Of a stretch of DNA of 41,841 nt, positions 24,773 through 31,452 are shown in pieces (position 1 is the stretch's first letter; every line of letters begins with the position of its first letter). Made by a program: the position numbers and the translations under genes. This stretch comes from Bacteroidota bacterium (GTDB lineage Bacteria; Bacteroidota; Bacteroidia; Chitinophagales; Chitinophagaceae), in assembly GCA_023423835.1 (NCBI GenBank), contig JAFAEW010000089.1:1-41841 (forward strand), read 5' to 3'. The notes beneath the pieces are model-generated. The model did no database searches, had not been told where the DNA came from, and worked only from the letters and a program-made list of their open reading frames with translations.

Positions 24773-25837
24773 ATGAAAGTACAAACGATAAATTTTCCAA
24801 GCGTTTTTGAAACGGCTTTCGGAAGTTCAGAAAATTCTTCCAAAGATCTGTTGAACGGATTGAAAATAAAGAAGGACAACAGTTGGTACCTGGTGGGTAA
24901 TCTGGCAAAGGTAGGCGGCGTAAATCCCGGCAGGATTACAAATGCCTCCCCAAATGAAGAGGATTTCGAAATTTTATTTAAAGCTGCTATTTTAAGTGTA
25001 ATCGATAAGGTGAAACAACCGCTCTACGTTACCATGGGATTTCCGTTTTCAACTTTCAATGTATATAAGCAACCCGCTTCCGCATTTCTAAGTAAAAAGC
25101 ATTTTCTTACCGAATATGATACGCAAACTTTTCATGTAAACGGTACGATCAAGAAGAGCATGTACGATATCGAAAACTTTGAGATCATTCCCGAAATTGT
25201 CGGTTGTGTGATCGGATTGAAGAAAACGGTTCCCACTCCTCAAAATAATTTCATCACCATAAGCTTTGGCTTCGGAACCGTAGAAGGCGGAATGGCAAAT
25301 GCCGACGGGCTGATACACCGGACCTGCTTCAGTTCGCATGGAATTCAATATGCGATCAATAATCTGAGTAAGGAGCTGAGCAAAAAATACTTCCTTGATA
25401 TGAAAAATGAACACCAGCTTGATGATGCGTTCATGAAAGGATCGTTTTTCACGGAACGCAAAAAAGTTGACATCTCTGAGATGCGCGCAGAGGTATTAAG
25501 ACAGTATTATAAAGATGTGGTTTCTCCGCTTATGCGGAAATACTTCACCAACAACGATCTTGAAAATTGCGATAAGATTTACCTGATGGGCGGAGGCGCT
25601 TATTACAATGATTTGACCAATGCTTTCATGGAGGATTTCAAAGACTTTATTCCGGTGGAAATTGCACCCCAACCCGAGAACCTGGCCAGTGTGGGATACC
25701 TGTACAATTCGCTCCGCATTTCAGATAACAAAAAGCAAAACAGTATTGGAATCGATCTCGGAAATGCCAGTTCCATCATTTCCATTTTCGATCAGGATGC
25801 CGTTTCATTTCAAAATCCCCCTGTTAAAAAGCCATGA
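24773..25837 (+). CDS. ParM/Alp-like actin homologue, apparently circularly permuted
   Basis: This 354-residue protein has the actin/ParM signature in rotated order. It begins where Alp proteins reach their second strand (INFPSVFETAFGSS, residues 6-19). It continues with VTMGFPFSTFNVYKQ (86-100) and PEIVGCVIGL (140-149). A phosphate-2-like loop ISFGFGTVEG follows (163-172), then the adenosine motif YLMGGGAYYND (270-280) and the customary C-terminal ENLASVGYLYNSLR (302-315). Only then comes the phosphate-1 loop SIGIDLGNASSIISIF (324-339), which is normally the extreme N-terminus. The frame upstream of the ATG has a stop at 24716-24718 and no DxG motif, so the N-terminal loop is truly absent. 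The phosphate-2 aspartate is replaced by Ser164. The last four bases overlap the bactofilin start. Confidence 0.82.
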   Translation: MKVQTINFPSVFETAFGSSENSSKDLLNGLKIKKDNSWYLVGNLAKVGGVNPGRITNASPNEEDFEILFKAAILSVIDKVKQPLYVTMGFPFSTFNVYKQPASAFLSKKHFLTEYDTQTFHVNGTIKKSMYDIENFEIIPEIVGCVIGLKKTVPTPQNNFITISFGFGTVEGGMANADGLIHRTCFSSHGIQYAINNLSKELSKKYFLDMKNEHQLDDAFMKGSFFTERKKVDISEMRAEVLRQYYKDVVSPLMRKYFTNNDLENCDKIYLMGGGAYYNDLTNAFMEDFKDFIPVEIAPQPENLASVGYLYNSLRISDNKKQNSIGIDLGNASSIISIFDQDAVSFQNPPVKKP

Positions 25838-26289
25838 TCAAATTATTAAACAACTTGATGCCGAAAAAGGCTTCCCATTATTTATTTCCGAAGGAAGTGC
25901 AAATCAAAGGAGACATTTCTTCTTCCATTTCAGGTCATATAGACGGAACAGTGGAAGGAAATGTACGAACCGAAGGCGACCTTACAATCAACGTAAATGC
26001 ATTGATCAGAGGCGACGTATATGCGAATGATTTGCTGGTTCAGGGAAAAATATACGGTAATATTTATTGTCTGGGAAAAATTGTCTTTTCAAACGGCAGC
26101 TATCTGAAAGGAAACGCTTCGGCCGCTATTTTGGATGTGCAGGCCGGAGCAATTGTGGAAGGCATCCTTAAAAAGACCGCCGCAGTAGATACACCTGTCG
26201 TTATCCCCGAAATCATTTCCGATGATGAAGTAAGGTCAGATTTTACGCTCAAGCAACCAAATCAATCGTCTTCTGAAAACTGGTTTTAA
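25834..26289 (+). CDS. Bactofilin
   Basis: This 151-residue protein has a central bactofilin domain (about 20-115) made of short right-handed beta-helix turns (IKGDISSSISGHIDGTVEGN, LTINVNALIRGDVYANDLLV, GNASAAILDVQAGAIVEG). It is flanked by short disordered ends, including a Ser/Asn-rich tail. Bactofilins polymerise without nucleotide into filaments that anchor at membranes and organise wall synthesis, stalks or chromosome segregation. The N-terminal MIKLLNNLMPKKASHYLF could be a membrane-targeting helix. The start codon lies inside the end of the actin-like gene, so production is coupled. The convergent glycosyltransferase gene ends 4 bases away. Confidence 0.93.
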   Translation: MIKLLNNLMPKKASHYLFPKEVQIKGDISSSISGHIDGTVEGNVRTEGDLTINVNALIRGDVYANDLLVQGKIYGNIYCLGKIVFSNGSYLKGNASAAILDVQAGAIVEGILKKTAAVDTPVVIPEIISDDEVRSDFTLKQPNQSSSENWF

Positions 26290-26292
26290 AAT

Positions 26293-27540
26293 TTATAATA
26301 ACGTATCCGAAACCGTTTTCTCAATCAGTTTCTTCCAGGCGGCTTTCGTGCGTTGAAACTCATCAAAATGGGCCGGCGTCCTTTTCCTGAATTTCTGAAA
26401 TTCTGTAAGCGTATTTGAAAACTGGTTCGTCTTAAAGAAGGCGTTCAGTTTAGGAATTACAAATAATAGCCGTTCATAAATATTCTTCATGATTTCCTCA
26501 TAATGCTCCGGATTGGTGATGTAAGTCATTAACGGTTTATACCTGATCCATCCGATTGTTGCACTGATAAAGCGTTTCAGGATTGTACCCGAAGAACTTT
26601 CGATCGGTTCAAGCGTTACCGGCAAAACGCCATTCAGGATGTTCTTATACAACAAAAATCCGTCGTGGAAGGTGTAACACGGAACTTTCAGCAATTTGAG
26701 ATCAGAAAGGCTGGTACTCATAAAGGTGTCTTCACCTCTTGCTCCCGGCGGATTATAAAAAGGCGGAAGTTTGCTGGCGCTTTTTAGGTTGAAACAAAGG
26801 TTGGCACCCGAAATGAATTTCATTCCGTTTTCTTCCGGAACTTCCCAGGTTTTCGGGTGGTTGATAATATATTCGTCGGCATAGGTGACGCCTGCATTTT
26901 CGATCATATTTTGCCGGATTCCTTCCCAGGAGACGATATCATTGCTAATCGCTTCAATGAATTCACGGAAATCATTTTCGGTTAGGGTTTCATCAAACTT
27001 TACGTATGGAATGGGAGAAATATAACCGCAATGGTATCCATGTGTAATATCGGCTTCGGAATTATATTTCAAATGGGTACCGATTACGCTTTGTCCCATC
27101 CACATAATTTTTCCGAACTCATTTTTTATGGTAGCAATCGGATATTCATCATCATCGATAAAGATCAGTTTATCCATTTTGTGTTTGATGGCAAAATAGG
27201 TTACGACGTTTCTTTTTTTGGCGTAACCTTCTCCAAAGAGCAATTCTGCTTCTTCGGCATTTAAGATGCCTTCGGCAATCAGGTGATCAACTTCCTTTTT
27301 AACTTCGGCTGTCCCAAAAAAATGCAGCGAATCAACCATCGCTGCAAGTTCAGGCGGCACGTTTTTATAATCGCTGATCTGGGTTTTGAAATACTTCAGA
27401 TCATAACTCACGAAAATATTCAGTCTGATATTTTTATCGCTCACCAGTCCATGCTCTACCCAGTTATTTATGTACGAACGCAAAACGTTTTGAAAATGTT
27501 TTCGTCCCGTAACAAAACCAATTGCTACATTCAATGCCAT
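26293..27540 (-). CDS. Putative glycosyltransferase-like protein (GT-A style, DxD motif)
   Basis: This 415-residue soluble protein opens with LNVAIGFVTGRKHFQNVLRS, a nucleotide-binding-like start. It contains KLIFIDDDEYPIATI (around residue 130), a metal-binding DxD motif. Later, the acidic GARGEDTFMSTSL (around 270) resembles the catalytic-region (G/A)EDxxL/M motif of GT-A enzymes. The C-terminal 120 residues are helical and Lys/Phe-rich. I cannot place it in a CAZy family. It probably adds sugar to a surface glycan or protein; the substrate is unknown. It stands alone, with a TATATTTG -7 match at 27586-27579 overlapping the region just after the anti-sigma gene. Confidence 0.6.
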   Translation of the reverse strand: MALNVAIGFVTGRKHFQNVLRSYINNWVEHGLVSDKNIRLNIFVSYDLKYFKTQISDYKNVPPELAAMVDSLHFFGTAEVKKEVDHLIAEGILNAEEAELLFGEGYAKKRNVVTYFAIKHKMDKLIFIDDDEYPIATIKNEFGKIMWMGQSVIGTHLKYNSEADITHGYHCGYISPIPYVKFDETLTENDFREFIEAISNDIVSWEGIRQNMIENAGVTYADEYIINHPKTWEVPEENGMKFISGANLCFNLKSASKLPPFYNPPGARGEDTFMSTSLSDLKLLKVPCYTFHDGFLLYKNILNGVLPVTLEPIESSSGTILKRFISATIGWIRYKPLMTYITNPEHYEEIMKNIYERLLFVIPKLNAFFKTNQFSNTLTEFQKFRKRTPAHFDEFQRTKAAWKKLIEKTVSDTLL

Positions 27541-27578
27541 AGTGAAAATTTAAAAAAGGCAATGCCTTCTTATGCCTG

Positions 27579-27586
27579 CAAATATA
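27579..27586 (-). promoter_or_regulatory. Putative -7 element of the glycosyltransferase-like gene
   Basis: TATATTTG on the minus strand is an exact TAnnTTTG match, 39 bases before the ATG at 27540 and squeezed into the 48-base gap after the anti-sigma stop codon. No -33 is evident. Confidence 0.4.
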
Positions 27587-27588
27587 GG

Positions 27589-28038
27589 TCAATTAAAAAA
27601 AGAGACCGTTTCATTTACCTTCGCAGTACTGTTCGCAATAGAAGTAGTAGTGGCAGGCACAAGCCCAAGTTGCGGGGATACCTCCTTTTCCTTAAACCAT
27701 CGGATAAGCAGAATAGATAAAACGGAAAGCAATAAAATCAGGATCACCGTAAGAATTATCCACCAGATATTTTTTATCTTCCATGATCGTCTTCTGTCTT
27801 TCCGGTTTTTCAGATTCTTTTGAAGGCTGTTATTGATTTGCGATACCAGCTCTTCCCTTTTCTTTTCCGACGGGATTTGTTGCAAACCTTCCAGCGCATC
27901 ATTGATAAAGGGCGAATCAGCCATTGCTTCTTCAACCGCATGCTTTTCCTCCTCACTCAATTCATCCTTAAGGTATTTTCTGAGCTGATCTTCATCAACC
28001 TTATCCTTTCCGGCAAATATTTTACTCAGATCATCCAT
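27589..28038 (-). CDS. Probable anti-sigma factor, single-pass membrane protein
   Basis: This 149-residue protein has an acidic N-terminal cytoplasmic part (about 1-80, LRKYLKDELSEEEKHAVEEA, SPFINDALEGLQQI), the shape of a sigma-binding anti-sigma domain. A basic stretch (KNRKDRRRSWK) follows, then one membrane helix (about 90-110, IWWIILTVILILLLSVLSIL) and a short periplasmic tail rich in Thr/Ser/Ala. No zinc HxxxCxxC motif is present. Its start overlaps the ECF sigma stop by eight bases, the standard arrangement for a sigma/anti-sigma pair. Assignment rests on this coupling and topology rather than on a family match. Confidence 0.75.
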   Translation of the reverse strand: MDDLSKIFAGKDKVDEDQLRKYLKDELSEEEKHAVEEAMADSPFINDALEGLQQIPSEKKREELVSQINNSLQKNLKNRKDRRRSWKIKNIWWIILTVILILLLSVLSILLIRWFKEKEVSPQLGLVPATTTSIANSTAKVNETVSFFN

Positions 28039-28597
28039 TGACGGCTAACTTTTTTTGTATAATATTTTTTAAGTTCCTTTTTCCATTCTGAATGAAACTT
28101 TTCACCTGCAACAAGCTAAATCCCGTTTTCTCCGAAATCTCAGCATAGGTTTTCTTCTCAAGATAAAATAAAGTTACGCAGGCTTTTTGTTCAGCATTCA
28201 ATTCATTTAAAGATTGTCCCGTAAGTTTCAGCAATTGATCCTTTTGAATGGCCGACATCAGCGGCTCCTCTTCAGGCTTTTCATAATCAACCGTTTCAGT
28301 TGAAATAGTATGGTACTTATTTCGCAATTTCATTAAACAATGATTTCTTGCAATCGTATACAACCAGCCTTTAAAATAGTCGACCTTATATTTTGGAAGT
28401 TCGGTAATCACTTTCAAAAATATCTGTTGCACGGCATCCTTCGCCTCTTCTTCATTTTTCAAATACTTCATGCACAATCCCAATAACAGCAAGGTGTAAT
28501 TCTCAAGCAGTTGACCGAGGTGCTTGTTGTCGCCCGTATCATAATATTTTTGCAGCAGATCCTGATCACCGGTATTTCCTGAAATTTGTTCGTCCAC
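28031..28597 (-). CDS. ECF-type RNA polymerase sigma factor
   Basis: This is a 188-residue sigma-70 family protein. Region 2 spans about 25-95 (LGLCMKYLKNEEEAKDAVQQ, FKGWLYTIARNHCLMKLR), including the DAVQQIF and GWLYTIARN segments that bind the -10 region and core polymerase. Region 4 spans about 125-180 (LNAEQKACVTLFYLEKKTYA, then EISEKTGFSLLQVKSFIQNG), a helix-turn-helix for -35 recognition. Its stop overlaps the gene for the likely membrane anti-sigma factor, so it probably answers an envelope signal. The 57 bases to the divergent NlpC/P60 gene (28598-28654) would hold both promoters. Confidence 0.93.
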   Translation of the reverse strand: MDEQISGNTGDQDLLQKYYDTGDNKHLGQLLENYTLLLLGLCMKYLKNEEEAKDAVQQIFLKVITELPKYKVDYFKGWLYTIARNHCLMKLRNKYHTISTETVDYEKPEEEPLMSAIQKDQLLKLTGQSLNELNAEQKACVTLFYLEKKTYAEISEKTGFSLLQVKSFIQNGKRNLKNIIQKKLAVNG

Positions 28598-28660
28598 GCT
28601 TTAAATTAATGATTTTTTTTAGGATGCATGATTTCCAAAATTCCATAATTTACGGTGCAT

Positions 28661-29410
28661 ATGGAAAAACTGCTTTGCATCACCGCCATTTGTCCGTTAA
28701 GAAAATTTCCCTCCTACGAGTCAGAAATTGTAAGCCAGCTTTTGTTTGGAGAAACAGCGGTCTTACTTGGGCAGGACAAAGATTTTTATAAGATCAGATG
28801 TGAGTTTGATGAATATGAGGGATGGTGCATGAGTAATCAGGTTGATCATCTCCTTTCTGAAACACCGGTTTTGAAGGGATATGTAACGAACCACTTTTAT
28901 TGGGGATTTTTAAACGGCAAGACAATCTATCTTCCGGTAGGAAGTCCAGTCATTGAAGACATTCAGTCCGAAAATTATATTTTAAGCTTCCCACAACAAA
29001 ATTACCTCTCGGTAAATGATTTTACCGCATCCGCAGAGGAAGTAAACCATTTTTCTCATCTGCTTGAAAACGTTCCCTATCTCTGGGGCGGAAGAAGCAG
29101 CTATGGCATTGATTGCAGCGGATTTGCGCAACAGGTTTTTAAATTCATGGGAATCAACCTTCCCCGTGATGCTTATCAACAGGCCGGCAAAGGTGAAACG
29201 GTAAGCGGACTCGAAAACGCAGTAGCCGGCGATCTCGCATTCTTCAGCAGCGAAGACAGCATTACGCACGTCGGTATTATTTTAAACTCCTCCTCAATCA
29301 TTCATGCAGCGGGATACGTACATACAGATCGCATCGATGAAAACGGCATCATTCATTTCATCAGCGGAAAACGAACACACAAACTGCACTCCATAAAACG
29401 GCTGTTTTAA
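28661..29410 (+). CDS. C40 family cell-wall hydrolase (SH3-like domains + NlpC/P60)
   Basis: This 249-residue protein starts MEKLLCITAICPLR; an alternative Met lies two codons earlier at 28655. Residues 1-60 and 60-110 look like SH3b-type binding domains (LFGETAVLLGQDKDFYKIRC). The NlpC/P60 papain-like domain (about 120-249) has catalytic Cys in YGIDCSGFAQQVF, His in DSITHVGIIL and a third polar residue (His) in SSIIHAAG. It cleaves the D-Glu/diaminopimelate or nearby bond in peptidoglycan stem peptides. There is no signal peptide in the chosen frame, so its route to the wall, or a cytoplasmic recycling role, is unclear. It is divergent from the ECF sigma gene. Confidence 0.88.
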   Translation: MEKLLCITAICPLRKFPSYESEIVSQLLFGETAVLLGQDKDFYKIRCEFDEYEGWCMSNQVDHLLSETPVLKGYVTNHFYWGFLNGKTIYLPVGSPVIEDIQSENYILSFPQQNYLSVNDFTASAEEVNHFSHLLENVPYLWGGRSSYGIDCSGFAQQVFKFMGINLPRDAYQQAGKGETVSGLENAVAGDLAFFSSEDSITHVGIILNSSSIIHAAGYVHTDRIDENGIIHFISGKRTHKLHSIKRLF

Positions 29411-29466
29411 AAGTCGGAACTTCCTTTTTAACCTTCGTCCAATTCCAATCATTTGAAGAATAACAA

Positions 29467-29474
29467 TATATTTG
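29467..29474 (+). promoter_or_regulatory. Putative -7 element for the small ORF/symporter operon
   Basis: TATATTTG matches TAnnTTTG exactly and lies 22 bases before the small ORF's ATG (29497). GGAG at 29491-29494 provides a close ribosome binding site, unusual for this genome. No good -33 is seen at 19-21 bases. Confidence 0.45.
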
Positions 29475-29496
29475 AGGCACATCTATAACAGGAGTT

Positions 29497-29619
29497 ATGC
29501 AGGAAGAGGAAGGAAAAGTTCCGGTATTTGAAAGTTGGGCAACCTGGTATTATCTCGTATTGGGATTTTTGGTTGTTCTCATTTTGTTTTTTTATTGGTT
29601 CACTAAATATTTTTCATGA
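29497..29619 (+). CDS. 40-residue single-TM peptide coupled to the symporter
   Basis: An uninterrupted frame reads MQEEEGKVPVFESWATWYYL, then a hydrophobic helix (about 18-34) and the basic/aromatic end FTKYFS. The first 13 residues are acidic and the helix has many Trp/Tyr/Phe residues. Its TGA stop overlaps the symporter ATG as ATGA (29616-29619), so the two are coupled. GGAG precedes its start and an exact -7 element lies upstream. It is too short for default gene calling. Small subunits accompany several transporter and oxidase families; a stabilising or regulatory partner of the symporter is the natural guess, but I know no experimental precedent for this one. Confidence 0.65.
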   Translation: MQEEEGKVPVFESWATWYYLVLGFLVVLILFFYWFTKYFS

Positions 29620-31364
29620 GTAATGCCGACTGGATTGTTTTATTGATTACCCTTTCGGGAATTGTAGCTTATGGCTTGTATAAAAGCCGGACGTCAAAAA
29701 ACCTGGAAGGATATTTTTTAAGCAATCGTTCTCTGCCGTGGTACATGGTATTGTTAAGCATAATGGGAACGCAGGCGAGTGCCATCACCTTTTTATCTGC
29801 ACCGGGTCAGGCATTTACAGACGGGATGCGTTTTGTGCAATATTATTTCGGATTGCCGCTTGCCATGATCGTGATCAGCATCAGTTTTGTTCCGATGTTT
29901 AAACGGCTTAAGGTATTTACCGCCTATGAATACCTTGAGCAACGGTTTGACCTAAAAACCCGGAGCTTCACTTCCTTTCTGTTTCTTCTTTCTCGGGGAT
30001 TCTCCACGGGAATAAGTATTTATGCCCCTTCCATTATTCTGTCTTCCCTTCTCGGTTGGGATATTTTCTGGACCAATATTTTCATGGGCGGCATCCTCAT
30101 CATCTATACCGTGAGTGGCGGAGCGAAGGCAGTGGCCTATACGCAACAACTTCAGCTCGTAATCATTTTTTCAGCCATGGCCATTGCAGGATATTACATT
30201 GTTCACACCATGCCCGCCGATGTCAGTTTTTCAGATGCCCTGAAAATCAGCGGTGCATCCGGAAAATTGAATGTGATAACTACGGGAGTCCACGAGAATG
30301 GGTTTGACTGGAATGATAAATACAATTTGATAAGCGGGATCATCGGCGGATTTTTTCTTGCATTATCCTATTTCGGAAGCGATCAAAGCCAGGTGGGAAG
30401 GTATCTCACGGCAAAAAATACAACGGAAAGCAGAATGGGTCTATTGATGAATGGACTGGTGAAAATACCCATGCAATTTCTCATTTTGTTGCTTGGCGCC
30501 CTGCTTTTTACGTATTATCAATTTAACACAGGTCCCGTATTTTTTAATTCCGCCGTCAATAATTCGGTCTATGAAACCCGCTATGGCGACAGTCTGAAAC
30601 AACTCGAAAACCAGTTTCAGCGGCTTTCTGACCATCAGGGAAATATTGCGACGGCTTATTTGAGTGCGCTGGATGTAAATGAAAATGAAGCAGCGCTCTG
30701 GAAAGACAGTCTTCAGAAGACCAACAGCAGAATTGCCGGCCTGCGACAGGAATACAAGAGCTATTTAAAAAAAGCAGATTCATCCATTGATATCAATGAT
30801 ACCAACTACATCTTCATCCGGTTTGTGATCGATCACCTGCCGAAGGGATTGGTGGGATTATTGATCGCCATCATTTTCCTTGCTTCCTGGGGATCAATAG
30901 CTGCCGCTTTAAATAGCCTGGCAAGCAGTTCGATGGTCGATTTTTATATTCGTTACAAGAAGCATGAGGTGCATCCGGATGAAAATTTTGAGGAATTGAA
31001 AAAGTATAAGCAATCAAAATGGTTCACCCTGTTCTGGGGCATTTTTTGTATTGCAGTAGCAGAATTCAGCAATAAGCTGGGGAGCCTGATAGAGGCAGTA
31101 AACGTGTTGGGTTCTCTGTTTTACGGCGTCATTCTCGGCATCTTCCTCGTTGCTTTTTATTTGAAAAGAGTTGGAGGAAATGCGGTTTTCATTGCAGCGA
31201 TCATATCCGAAATTCTGGTGGTGGCGCTATTCATTTTAGATTATCAGGGAACCATCGGTCTCGGATTTTTATGGTTGAATGTCGTCGGCGCATTGGGAGT
31301 GGTCCTGTTTTCATTATTGATGGAACAATTCAATCCCCGGTTAAAAATCAAAACTGAGGCTTAG
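29616..31364 (+). CDS. Sodium:solute symporter (SSS family)
   Basis: This 582-residue inner-membrane protein has about 13 TM helices. TM1 begins DWIVLLITLSGIVAYGLY. The SSS signature is near residues 40-80 (LSIMGTQASAITFLSAPGQA), and VSGGAKAVAYTQQLQLVII lies around 170. LASWGSIAAALNSLASSSMV is the conserved sodium-site helix near residue 420. A hydrophilic insertion of about 100 residues (roughly 305-405, Gln/Asp/Lys-rich, probably coiled) separates two helices, longer than in typical family members. The SSS family moves sugars, amino acids, vitamins or organic acids with Na+; the solute is not predictable here. It is coupled to the 40-residue peptide gene upstream. Confidence 0.92.
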   Translation: MSNADWIVLLITLSGIVAYGLYKSRTSKNLEGYFLSNRSLPWYMVLLSIMGTQASAITFLSAPGQAFTDGMRFVQYYFGLPLAMIVISISFVPMFKRLKVFTAYEYLEQRFDLKTRSFTSFLFLLSRGFSTGISIYAPSIILSSLLGWDIFWTNIFMGGILIIYTVSGGAKAVAYTQQLQLVIIFSAMAIAGYYIVHTMPADVSFSDALKISGASGKLNVITTGVHENGFDWNDKYNLISGIIGGFFLALSYFGSDQSQVGRYLTAKNTTESRMGLLMNGLVKIPMQFLILLLGALLFTYYQFNTGPVFFNSAVNNSVYETRYGDSLKQLENQFQRLSDHQGNIATAYLSALDVNENEAALWKDSLQKTNSRIAGLRQEYKSYLKKADSSIDINDTNYIFIRFVIDHLPKGLVGLLIAIIFLASWGSIAAALNSLASSSMVDFYIRYKKHEVHPDENFEELKKYKQSKWFTLFWGIFCIAVAEFSNKLGSLIEAVNVLGSLFYGVILGIFLVAFYLKRVGGNAVFIAAIISEILVVALFILDYQGTIGLGFLWLNVVGALGVVLFSLLMEQFNPRLKIKTEA

Positions 31365-31424
31365 AGATTATCTGAATTTTTCAAATACTCTTTTTCGTGC
31401 TTTTAATATGTGCTTAAATTGAAG

Positions 31425-31432
31425 TAGGTTTG
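31425..31432 (+). promoter_or_regulatory. Putative -7 element of odhB
   Basis: TAGGTTTG fits TAnnTTTG and lies 20 bases before the ATG at 31453. The upstream -33 is poor. Confidence 0.4.
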
Positions 31433-31452
31433 TAGCCCTAAAAAGCAGGAAT

